From Rhodanobacteraceae bacterium (GTDB lineage: Bacteria; Pseudomonadota; Gammaproteobacteria; Xanthomonadales; Rhodanobacteraceae), in assembly GCA_004299555.1 (NCBI GenBank), contig SCQU01000023.1, positions 1 through 64,000 of the forward strand: a stretch of DNA of 64,000 bases, read 5' to 3'. Within the stretch, counting starts at the first letter, position 1. Each line of letters begins with the position of its first letter. Below, piece by piece: positions 18,328 to 26,709 of this stretch. A program made the translations under genes and the position numbers. Below the pieces are notes generated by a model. The model made no database searches and was not told the origin of the DNA. It saw nothing but the letters and a program-made list of their open reading frames with translations.

Positions 18328-19986
18328 TCAGGCGTGTCCGGTCGATGGCACACCCTTGTCGGCAGACGGCAAGCCCAGCGCGGCGCGCAACGGATCAAGC
18401 CGGGCACCGTAGCCGGCAGTGATGCTGCGGTGCCGGTGGAGTGGTTGCCGCACCTGCGCTGCACTCAAGGTATTTACGCTGCGCGACATTTGATGGGGCG
18501 CAAGGCAAGCGCGATCGAAACTGAGCCCGCAAAACGCAAGCAACGACCGAATCTCTGCTTCCGGATTTTCGGTAAGGCGCTCGTAGCCCTGCTCGTGCAC
18601 GTGTGCCGGATCGCGCGTGGACCACGTGGAAGCTGCCTGATCAAAGGCTTTCCAGAACGTGCCGAGTTGATCGAAGTCGTAGCTGAATACCCAGCCCTGG
18701 TCAAAGTATTGCTTGAAACAGGACCAGCAGTTTTCCAGCGGGTCGCGCCGGCAAATGATGATCCGTGCCCCAGGCAACATCGCGCGAATCGCCCCCATTG
18801 CCTGCCAGTTGTTGGGCATCTTGTCTGTCGAAAACCGGCGCACGGTCCGGAATCTGGCCGTACGTGCAAGGTAACACTGGCCCATCCGGGTCCAGTCGCG
18901 CGCAGACCGGCTGGGCACCCAATCAGGGAAAAACTGGTGCAGACGGGCGGACTCGTCGGTCAGCACCTGCGCCACGTCGCCAAGCTCACCCGCACCACAT
19001 ACCTCTGGATGTGACGCGAGGATCTGCTCGACCAGCGTGGTGCCCGAGCGCGGCATTCCGACGACAAAGATCACTTCCTTGCCGAGATCGGGGTCCTCGG
19101 CGGCCGTGCCCGGTTCGAGCAGCGCCGCTTGCACGCCGCGCACCTGCCTTGCAAACCTCTCGACGTCCCAGGCAGAAAGTTCCTGCTTGCGGCGCGCATT
19201 GGCTTCTACCAGCAGCGCGAAGGCCTCGTCATATTTACCGCGCGCCTCACATACCCGCGCCAGCGCAAACTCGATGGCGGTCCGTTCACCCTCGTCAATG
19301 GCGCGCCCCCGCAACAGTGCGCGCATTTGCGCGGCCTCGGCATCAGTTACCGGCACCGTCTTGATATCCGTGAGGCTGATCCACGCGGCGCCGTAGGCCG
19401 GCTCCAGCGCGATGGCACGGCGCATCGCTGCCGCGCCATCGGCAACGCGCCCGCAGGCGACCAGCACATCGCCCAACTTGAGATGCAGCGGCGCATGCTC
19501 GGGCGCCAGCCGCACCGCGCGTTCAAGATACGCAAGTGCGCGCTCGGGCTCCCGCTGCCGCGCCAGGTGGGCACCCACGTCAAACAACGCCGTCGGCGAA
19601 TCCGGCAGCCGTCGCAGCGAGGCATCGCGGATCTTCCAGGCCGTGTCGATGTCGCCCGCTTCCTCGCACACCTGCGCATACTGCCAATAAACCAGGGGCT
19701 CGTCTGGAACCGTGCGCAATGCCGCTTCGAAATTCGCCGTCGCCGCGTGCACATTGCCAATCTTCGCGAGCAGCAATCCATACAAGCGCAGCACATCCGG
19801 CTGGCTTGGCGCGAACGACAATGCCTGCTTCAGCGCCGCTTGCGCGCCCTGGTCATCGCCCGAGCCGAGCGCATCGCTGGCACGCTGGATCCAGCCGCGC
19901 AAAGGCGCCGGCAGATGCGCAAGACGGGCTTGCGTTGCCACGAGATCCGCCGCCGGGGGTTCGAACAAACGATCGCCCAGCGCCAC
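18328..19986 (-). CDS. TPR-repeat sulfotransferase (ST4, YGARLDP subtype)
   Basis: 552 residues from GTG 19986, which is one base after the ST5 stop codon (TGA-G-GTG), so translation is coupled to ST5. There are several N-terminal TPR motifs (GNVHAATANFEAALRTVPDE, RALAYLERAVRLAPEHAPLH). The catalytic domain has FVVGMPRSGTTLVEQILASH (Pro312), STDKMPNNWQAMG and IIICRRDPLENCWSCF; the C-terminal ITAGYGARLDPLRAALGLP matches the ST2 subtype. Second gene of the ST5-ST4 pair downstream of the TonB receptor. The acceptor substrate is not recognisable. Confidence 0.87.
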   Translation of the reverse strand: MALGDRLFEPPAADLVATQARLAHLPAPLRGWIQRASDALGSGDDQGAQAALKQALSFAPSQPDVLRLYGLLLAKIGNVHAATANFEAALRTVPDEPLVYWQYAQVCEEAGDIDTAWKIRDASLRRLPDSPTALFDVGAHLARQREPERALAYLERAVRLAPEHAPLHLKLGDVLVACGRVADGAAAMRRAIALEPAYGAAWISLTDIKTVPVTDAEAAQMRALLRGRAIDEGERTAIEFALARVCEARGKYDEAFALLVEANARRKQELSAWDVERFARQVRGVQAALLEPGTAAEDPDLGKEVIFVVGMPRSGTTLVEQILASHPEVCGAGELGDVAQVLTDESARLHQFFPDWVPSRSARDWTRMGQCYLARTARFRTVRRFSTDKMPNNWQAMGAIRAMLPGARIIICRRDPLENCWSCFKQYFDQGWVFSYDFDQLGTFWKAFDQAASTWSTRDPAHVHEQGYERLTENPEAEIRSLLAFCGLSFDRACLAPHQMSRSVNTLSAAQVRQPLHRHRSITAGYGARLDPLRAALGLPSADKGVPSTGHA

Positions 19987-19987
19987 C

Positions 19988-21835
19988 TCAGCACTCCGTC
20001 GCAGTCATCGCGTCGGCGGCATAACCCCAGTGTTCCAGCATGGGCCGCAGGATCGGCAGCACCGGTTCGAAGTACTCGCGATAGCGCTGCCAGCGACCGA
20101 TACCCTTGCGGTTGATGGGCTCGATCACCTGTGAATAGCTGGGTGTTGCAATATAGCCTTTCTCGCGTGCCCGACGCGCGAAACCAAGCATTGCCTCGGC
20201 GTCGCCAAGCTCGAGGAAATCCGTGATGCGGCGCGACTGGTCCAGAGGGTCGGCCACCAGGTCTTCATACTTGGAGATGAAGACGTCCGGCTTGAACACG
20301 TCTACATGGTAGAGCCAGTGTTGCATGGCATCGACATAGGCCGTCGCCAGCACCTTCAGGTTTTCGCATATCACCGCCAGGCTGCTGGACATGAAGTTCT
20401 GCATGTAACAGCTCAACAACACGTCGCACGGGTGCCGCACCGCAAGGATGTATTTCGCGGCAGGAAACATGCGATACATCATCGGCAGCCACAGCATGTT
20501 CATCGGGTTTTTGTCGACCAACCGCGTACCCCAGTCACGCTGGACCTTTCCGCACGCCAGGATCAGATAGCCTTTGCGCAATTCATCGCAATCGCGCTGA
20601 TCGAGCTTTTCAAGATCGCGCGGGATCTCCACCCCCAGGCTGTGGTCAAGCTGCGTTGCGAGCATGTTGAAGAACGGCCGCTCATCCATCGACTGCAGCC
20701 GCGGGTGCGCGTCCAGCATCTGCTCCAGCAACGTCGTACCCGAGCGCGGAAAGCCGACCACGAATACCGGGGACTGCGCCGCCGCAGGCGCGCGCAGGGC
20801 CGGCCACTTCCCGTACTGGGGTGCGGTCACGCGCGGATTCTGGTTGGGCAGGGTTCGCGCGCCCGGGGCAAACCACTGGGGGTGCGTGGCTCGAATATCG
20901 GCAACCTGTATCGCATGTGCCCGCTCCAGTGCCGCCATCGTGGCGACCCGGTCGTCCAGCTTGTCGCATATCTTCGCCAGGTCGAACCAGTGTCCGCAGT
21001 GGTGCGCATCCTGCGGTCCGCTGTGTTCAAGGAGCTGCCGTGCTGCCTGGTAGTCTCCACGTCGAGCAGCCAGATGGGCACGTTGATGGTCGGCTTCCCG
21101 CACGTCGCGGGGAGTCATCTGCGCCGCCGCCGCTGATGCCATGACGCCAACCAACAGTGCCTCGGCGTCCGACAGCCGGTTCACGCGTTCATACAGCGCC
21201 GAGAGACGCAGCCGCAGGCGCCAGTCCACGGGGTGGCGTTGCGCAAGATCCTCAAGCAACTCCAGGGCCCCGTCGATGTCACCTTGATCTTTCAGTGCCT
21301 CCGCGAGCTCCGACTGCAGCGCATCGCTCATCGGGATCCAGGTGCGCCAGGGGCGCAACAGGTTTTCGGCGCGCGCATCCCGGCAGGCTGAACAGGCACG
21401 CGCTGCGTGGATGCGGACAGAGGGCGAATCCGGCGCCTTGCCAAATGCCCGCAACAACGTATCCCGCGCGGCGTCGGGCTTGCCAAGCTCCATCTGGAGC
21501 AAGCCGTGCTGCTCCAGCCACTCCGCGTCATCTGGCGCAAGACGCACCGCAGCTGCCGAGGCCGTCTCGGCCGCCTCAGGATCGCCCGACTCGCGCAGGG
21601 CGTTCGTCAGGTTGCGCCAGTGCGCCGGCTCGTCCGGATACCGCTCCGCGAGGGATCGGTAGATGGCAATTGCGCCGGGCCGGTTACCCAGCCGCCACAG
21701 GCTCAGCGCATGGAGGATCAGTACCTCGACGGCGTCCGGGCTGCCGGCGAGCTGTTCGCGGCACAGGCGCTCGGCCAGCGCCGCATCGTTGCGTTCAAGC
21801 GCCGCCACGATCGCCGCGGTGGTAGTAACAGGCAT
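19988..21835 (-). CDS. TPR-repeat sulfotransferase (ST5, distinct subtype)
   Basis: Largest of the five, 615 residues. There is a long N-terminal TPR region (about 1-330) with many repeats, then a catalytic domain with FVVGFPRSGTTLLEQMLDAH (Pro363), LVDKNPMNMLWLP and ILAVRHPCDVLLSCYMQNF. The C-terminus GYIATPSYSQVIEPINRKGI and WQRYREYFEPVLPIL is unlike the other four and is the form most often seen in stand-alone TPR-sulfotransferases. Start ATG 21835 has no ribosome-binding site and lies 13 bases after the T-run of a terminator, with TATACG as a possible -10 in between. Expression may therefore be leaderless or depend on readthrough from the TonB gene. Confidence 0.87.
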   Translation of the reverse strand: MPVTTTAAIVAALERNDAALAERLCREQLAGSPDAVEVLILHALSLWRLGNRPGAIAIYRSLAERYPDEPAHWRNLTNALRESGDPEAAETASAAAVRLAPDDAEWLEQHGLLQMELGKPDAARDTLLRAFGKAPDSPSVRIHAARACSACRDARAENLLRPWRTWIPMSDALQSELAEALKDQGDIDGALELLEDLAQRHPVDWRLRLRLSALYERVNRLSDAEALLVGVMASAAAAQMTPRDVREADHQRAHLAARRGDYQAARQLLEHSGPQDAHHCGHWFDLAKICDKLDDRVATMAALERAHAIQVADIRATHPQWFAPGARTLPNQNPRVTAPQYGKWPALRAPAAAQSPVFVVGFPRSGTTLLEQMLDAHPRLQSMDERPFFNMLATQLDHSLGVEIPRDLEKLDQRDCDELRKGYLILACGKVQRDWGTRLVDKNPMNMLWLPMMYRMFPAAKYILAVRHPCDVLLSCYMQNFMSSSLAVICENLKVLATAYVDAMQHWLYHVDVFKPDVFISKYEDLVADPLDQSRRITDFLELGDAEAMLGFARRAREKGYIATPSYSQVIEPINRKGIGRWQRYREYFEPVLPILRPMLEHWGYAADAMTATEC

Positions 21836-21847
21836 GGCAACAAGCCG

Positions 21848-21887
21848 TATAAAAGAAAGGGTCGCACGGAGGATACCCGTGCGACCC
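21848..21887 (-). terminator. Intrinsic terminator of the TonB receptor gene
   Basis: On the minus strand a perfect 11-bp stem (GGGTCGCACGG with CCGTGCGACCC, 7-base loop) is followed by TTTCTTTTAT. It starts 27 bases after the receptor stop codon and ends 13 bases before ST5. It should cut the receptor transcript and reduce sulfotransferase expression from it. Confidence 0.85.
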
Positions 21888-21914
21888 GAAAAGACAACCC
21901 GTGACGCTGACCGA

Positions 21915-24900
21915 TCAGAAGTTCACGGTCATGCGCGCCCAGTAGTAGCGGCCAATCGTATCGAAGTCGCCCGGGTCGGTGTTGGCATTGAGCACGTTGT
22001 TGGCATACAGCATGGGTGGCTGTTTGTCGAACACGTTGTCTACGCCAACCTGGACGGTGGTATTGAGCGGCGCGATGTTGTACCCAACCATGACGTCGTT
22101 GTAGGTGAACGAGCCATAGTGCAGTACCAGCGGCCCCGCCGGACCATCGGACGGGAACGACGACAACGCGGTGTCACCCTCGGCCGGATTGGGCGAGCCC
22201 GAGCGGAACGGGCTGTTGTAGCGCATCGTCCACTGGGCATTCCACGGCCCCAGCTGCCAGTCCAAGGTGCCCTGTGCCCGCACCCGCGGGAAGAAGCACA
22301 CACCGCTGCCCGCAAACGGGCAGGAACTGCCCAGGGACGTACCAAAGCCACCAAACATCCCGGGGGCGTTGCGCACCTGGTTGACGCCTTGGATGCCGGG
22401 CGCGGTCTGGATCTTGAACTCGCTGAGGTACGTCGCCTGCAAGCCAATACTGAACTGGCCAAACGCGAAGTCCGGCAGTTTGTAGTTGGCGGCGAAGTCC
22501 ACGCCACGCGTATCAAGACGGCCCAGGTTGGCGGTCGGCTGGAGGACCTGGCTGAGCTGGCCCTGGAATCCCGGTGCATTGGTACGCGTGATCAGCGGGC
22601 AGAACTGGAGCAAGCCGTTGAAGCACGAGTTCAGGATGGTTTGTGCGGTCACCCCGGTGATCACGTTGTTCAGGTAAATGCGCCACAGGTCAGCCTGTAC
22701 CGTGAGTCCCGGCACAAAGTGCGGCGAATACACGGCACCGAAGTCGAACGACTTGCCCTTTTCCGGGCCCAGCGGGAAGTGCGCGTATTCCGAACCGGAG
22801 TTCAGCGCCTTGATCTGCTGATGCGATGCGACCAGCGTGTTCACAAACGTGCCGTCGGTCGGCACAAACTGGCATGCCGGGTTCGGCGCGGTGATGTGAT
22901 CGCACGGATCGGAAGTCAGGATCGGCGCCGAACTGGTTGGCGACGCAAATACGGCGCCGATGCCAGGTGCCCGGAAGACCCGCGACACGGTGCCACGCAG
23001 CAGCAGGTCGTTGATCGGCCGGTACTCGAGGCCGATCTTCCAGTTGGTGGTGCTGCCGAAGGTCGAGTACTTGGAGTAGCGGTCACCCAGGGTCAGATTC
23101 AGCACATGCGCGAAGGGCATGTCCTTCAGGATCGGGATGAAGGCTTCTGCGTACACTTCCTTGACGTTGTACCCGCCTTGCAGGTGGGCGCCGCAAGCGC
23201 TTCCCAGGACGCAGGTACCGGTCGCGGGGTTCAAGAGCAGACCCGAGCTGACGACGTTGTTGGTGTACTCCTTGCGGTAGCTCGCACCGGCAGCCAACTG
23301 CACCGTGCCGGCAGGAAGGTCGAACAACCCGCCACTGACGTCGGCGTGATAGATGCGCTCGATCGAGTAGTCGTCGGCCAGTGCCGGCGAGGACGCCGCC
23401 TGGATAACGGCAATGGTGTTGGGATTGTTGAGGTTGAACGGATCAAACGGCGTGCAATCACCCAGCGAAATCGGAGCCGCCGCGGTACCGCACATGACGG
23501 TATTCACCGGCCCGTTGGCCGGATTCGTGTTCATGAACGACGGGCCGGCCTCCTCGTTGAGGATGGTCTGGTTGGGCAGGCCACGGTCGGTCGAGATATC
23601 CCGGACGTGGCCGTAGTTCTCACCCACATCCCAGGTCCAGTTCCGGCTGCCGAGGTTGATGTTGCCGCGGAAGCCGAAAATGAGCTGGTCGGTCGTGATG
23701 GCGCCCGCAAAATTACGCGGCCCCGCCGGAACCATGCGTCCGGTGTAGGTGGCGCCACTCGGAGTGAAGTCCACACCAAACGGGTTGTAGTAGTTCTGCG
23801 CCGAAATCTTGAGTCCGGTGTTGAAGCCCAGCGGGCCCGTGCCGACCACCGCCGGTGCGAACTGGCTGCCGGAACTGGTCTTCTCGTGATACACCGTGCC
23901 GTAGAAGTCGATGTTGTCGGTAAGGTGGTAGACCCCCTTGAAGAACGCATTCGTGCGCTCCTGCGGGGTCAGCAGGTAGTTGACCGAGGCATAGTTGTAA
24001 CGGTCGCTCTGCCCCGTGGCCGGGTCGGTACCGAAGCAGTGGTAGTCAGACGTCGTCGGGTCCGCGCCGGCCGCAAACGTGCCGCTGTTGAGCGACAGGC
24101 TGGAGCAGCCCTGCAGGCTCGCCGGCAGGTTCGCCTTGGCGGATGCCGGCAGGAAAATGCGGTTGCGCAATGCGAAGGACGATCCGCCAACGAAGGTTGT
24201 CCAGCCCGACCCTGGCTGCGCCAGATAGGTCAACCCGGGAGGCGCAGAACCGCCGTACGCCTGCTTGCTGCCGTAGGTGTTCGTCGCGGTCATGGACAGC
24301 GCATTCGCAGAGAACTTGCGCGCGGCCTGCATGATCGGATCGAACTTGTTGTAGTCGATGCCCGCCAGGATGCTGCCCTTGTCCGACGTCTGGCCGAACA
24401 CGAAGCTCACGCCCTTGCGCTCGCCGTCATTGTGGTCCGAGATACCGTAGTTGGCGGTGAACTGCGCGCCCTGGTAGTTGGACTTCAGGATGATGTTGAT
24501 GACGCCGCCGATGGCATCGGAACCATAAATGGCCGATGCACCGTCGGTCAGCACTTCGATCCGCTCGACCGCAGCGGTCGGAATGGAGTTCAAGTCGTTG
24601 TTGATGATGCGCTGACCATCAACCAGCACCAGGGTGCGGCTGGCACCCAAGCCACGCAGGCCGACGAGGGTCTGGCCGGTCGCGCCGCCGTTGTTGACGC
24701 TCGGGTTTTCAACGCCACCGGTGATCACTGGTAGGTTCTGGACGACATCGCCCAAGGTCAGCTTGCCGGTCGCCTGGATCTGCTGGGAGGTTATGGCAAC
24801 CACGGGATTGGACGTTTCCAGATCCACGCGGCGAATATGCGAACCCGTGACCACGATGGTCTGCAGGGTTTGCGGTTGATTCTGGCTGCTTTGCGCCGGG

Positions 24901-25007
24901 GTTGTGGTCTGCGCGAAGGCAGTACCCGCAACACCCACGGCAGCGACGGCACCCAGCGAAAGGGCCGTTTGTACGGCCTTGGACAGCTCACTGCGGTCGA
25001 GTCTCAT
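21915..25007 (-). CDS. TonB-dependent outer-membrane receptor
   Basis: 1030-residue energised outer-membrane importer. A signal peptide (about 1-32, ending GTAFAQ) is followed by a plug domain (about 48-165; QTIVVTGSHIRRVDLETSNP, RVLVDG-like VDGQRI, EVLTDGASAIYGSDAIGGVI) and a long 22-strand beta barrel ending with the usual C-terminal Phe (ARMTVNF). The SHIRRVDLETSNPV TonB-box region is typical of the large, substrate-diverse receptor family of Xanthomonadales and Caulobacterales, often linked to peptides or oligosaccharides rather than siderophores. Start ATG 25007 (MRLDRSEL) with GGAG upstream is preferred; an in-frame TTG lies at 25019. The ligand is unknown. Confidence 0.95.
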   Translation of the reverse strand: MRLDRSELSKAVQTALSLGAVAAVGVAGTAFAQTTTPAQSSQNQPQTLQTIVVTGSHIRRVDLETSNPVVAITSQQIQATGKLTLGDVVQNLPVITGGVENPSVNNGGATGQTLVGLRGLGASRTLVLVDGQRIINNDLNSIPTAAVERIEVLTDGASAIYGSDAIGGVINIILKSNYQGAQFTANYGISDHNDGERKGVSFVFGQTSDKGSILAGIDYNKFDPIMQAARKFSANALSMTATNTYGSKQAYGGSAPPGLTYLAQPGSGWTTFVGGSSFALRNRIFLPASAKANLPASLQGCSSLSLNSGTFAAGADPTTSDYHCFGTDPATGQSDRYNYASVNYLLTPQERTNAFFKGVYHLTDNIDFYGTVYHEKTSSGSQFAPAVVGTGPLGFNTGLKISAQNYYNPFGVDFTPSGATYTGRMVPAGPRNFAGAITTDQLIFGFRGNINLGSRNWTWDVGENYGHVRDISTDRGLPNQTILNEEAGPSFMNTNPANGPVNTVMCGTAAAPISLGDCTPFDPFNLNNPNTIAVIQAASSPALADDYSIERIYHADVSGGLFDLPAGTVQLAAGASYRKEYTNNVVSSGLLLNPATGTCVLGSACGAHLQGGYNVKEVYAEAFIPILKDMPFAHVLNLTLGDRYSKYSTFGSTTNWKIGLEYRPINDLLLRGTVSRVFRAPGIGAVFASPTSSAPILTSDPCDHITAPNPACQFVPTDGTFVNTLVASHQQIKALNSGSEYAHFPLGPEKGKSFDFGAVYSPHFVPGLTVQADLWRIYLNNVITGVTAQTILNSCFNGLLQFCPLITRTNAPGFQGQLSQVLQPTANLGRLDTRGVDFAANYKLPDFAFGQFSIGLQATYLSEFKIQTAPGIQGVNQVRNAPGMFGGFGTSLGSSCPFAGSGVCFFPRVRAQGTLDWQLGPWNAQWTMRYNSPFRSGSPNPAEGDTALSSFPSDGPAGPLVLHYGSFTYNDVMVGYNIAPLNTTVQVGVDNVFDKQPPMLYANNVLNANTDPGDFDTIGRYYWARMTVNF

Positions 25008-25509
25008 TGCACTCTCCAAACGTTTGTAGATGTGTGAAACCAGTTTCGGGAAAGGTCCCCATCAGGATCGCCGACGGGGCCTCACTGGAACCCTCGGCTG
25101 TCGCATCCTAACAACTTTCTAACCCATTTGGAATCCCCGTATTACACGATGATGCCTTGGCGCGCGTCCCGAGTGATGGACGAGGACGGGTGTGTGGTCG
25201 CCAGATTGGTTTGGCCCCTTCCTCGGCCAATCGGCCACGCGCAGCGGCACTGCGCACAGATACCGACCCACCGATCCTACTGCTTCAAGTGAAATGGTTG
25301 TTAACAAGGCGGCGGCCAGTCAGCACTTGTTCAGAAACCATGATCGTGCGGTACCGCCCGCCGGTGGGACCAAGACGCACACGCGCATTGCGGCCGGCCG
25401 TCGGGCGCGCTGCGCGTCGACAACATCGCGGCAACACGCGCCGGTGCGCGCCGGCGCGCGACGGCTGCAAGAAGAGGTTGGCTGCGCGAAGACCCCGCGG
25501 CAGGTCGGC
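25008..25509. other. Intergenic region upstream of the TonB receptor gene
   Basis: About 500 bases with no supported gene, less GC-rich between 25080 and 25330 than the surroundings. On the minus strand TTCCAA, 17 bases and TAGGAT form a weak candidate promoter about 90 bases before the receptor start, and TGTAAT (plus-strand 25141-25146) is another -10-like string. Short reading frames here have no recognisable features. No precursor-peptide gene could be made out. Confidence 0.5.
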
Positions 25510-26487
25510 TCAGAGGTCCTGGTGGTACTGGACGTAGGGTACGCGGCCCTGGTCGGGCGCGGTGGCGCCCGAGCCAAACAGCAGCGACGAGTGGCCGGAC
25601 GTCCACAGGTTCTGGGCGCCAAAGTTCAACTCGCCCCGCCACGGCAGGCGCACGCTGATGCCAAGGTCGATTCCACTCCAGCGCTGGTCCTGGCCCAGGC
25701 CGGCACCCGGCAGGCCCGGCTCCAGCACGTGGCCGACGATGGCGCCGCGCACGCTGCCGCGCTGGATGCCGAAGCTCAGCGTGGTCTGGTCCAGCGTGTC
25801 GTCGGGCGCAAGGCCCGAGCCCGGCAGGAAATGCACGCGACCAACGCTCGCGCCAACGTCCACGCTGGTACCCGGCGCCAGCCTGACCTCACCGCGCGCA
25901 CTGAGGCTGGTGGCGGTGCTGTTGCGAAACCACAACGGCGCCGCGACATCGGCTCCGCCCGCGGCCGGCAGCACGCGCGGGAGCAGCGCTTCGGGCGTGC
26001 GTACCGCCGCACCCTGCGTATCACTGTAGGCGCGGCCAAGTGACAGGTCGAGCTTCACGCCGTGGCCTGCGTAGCCGGCGCCCACCTCGCCGCGGCGCAC
26101 GCCATCGGCGGGCGCAATGCCCGCGCACCCCAGCGTTCCGGGCGCGCAGGACGGCAGCACCGAGTCCCAGCGCTCTTCGCTCAGGCTCGCGTGCGCGGTG
26201 AGGCCGGGCTTGGTCGTAAGCTCGACGCCCGCGCCCGTTGCAAAGGAACGCCCATCCACCAGTGCCGCCACGCCCGTGGGCGCCGGCGTGGTGGCGCGGC
26301 CCTTGGCGGTCACGGCCAGCGTGGTACCCGCGTGGTGCCACACCGGCGTGCGCGCTGCGTGTTTGCCTGCATGCGCCACCGGCGGCAGCGAGGGAATCAC
26401 CGGCATCGGCGCGACCTGGCCCAACGCCCACAACGGCAGCGCGAGGCCGGCACCGGCAAGGATGATTCTGGCAAGCAAGGTACGCAT
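25510..26487 (-). CDS. Secreted protein, probable outer-membrane beta-barrel, function unknown
   Basis: 325 residues with a clear signal peptide (MRTLLARIILAGAGLALPLW then ALGQV). The remainder is rich in Gly, Ser and alternating hydrophobic/polar stretches (GVKLDLSLGRAYSD, TSLSARGEVRLAPGTSVDVG, GIDLGISVRLPWRGELNFGA), which look like amphipathic beta strands of an outer-membrane barrel. It ends YVQYHQDL, without the C-terminal Phe most barrels have. Two Cys are close together near residue 115 (SCAPGTLGC). On the minus strand TACAAT (plus-strand 26554-26559) is a good -10. It is upstream of the TonB receptor in the same orientation but separated by 500 bases. Recognised only at the level of predicted architecture. 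Confidence 0.65.
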   Translation of the reverse strand: MRTLLARIILAGAGLALPLWALGQVAPMPVIPSLPPVAHAGKHAARTPVWHHAGTTLAVTAKGRATTPAPTGVAALVDGRSFATGAGVELTTKPGLTAHASLSEERWDSVLPSCAPGTLGCAGIAPADGVRRGEVGAGYAGHGVKLDLSLGRAYSDTQGAAVRTPEALLPRVLPAAGGADVAAPLWFRNSTATSLSARGEVRLAPGTSVDVGASVGRVHFLPGSGLAPDDTLDQTTLSFGIQRGSVRGAIVGHVLEPGLPGAGLGQDQRWSGIDLGISVRLPWRGELNFGAQNLWTSGHSSLLFGSGATAPDQGRVPYVQYHQDL

Positions 26488-26709
26488 GGATGCAGGGGAA
26501 GACCGCTGTGTAAACCAAACCGCACCGGCGGATGCCGATGCCTTTGGGAGGTCATTGTACGCCATGGAATTACATTTTACTAACAACTCGCGAAAGCCAT
26601 CTCGAAGCCCCGCCCCGATGGCCGCACGGGGCGCCGCGGCCGGCGCTGCAAAGTGCCCATGGCGCCGCAACGGGTTACACTCTGACCCGACTCCACGGTT
26701 TGACCGCAT

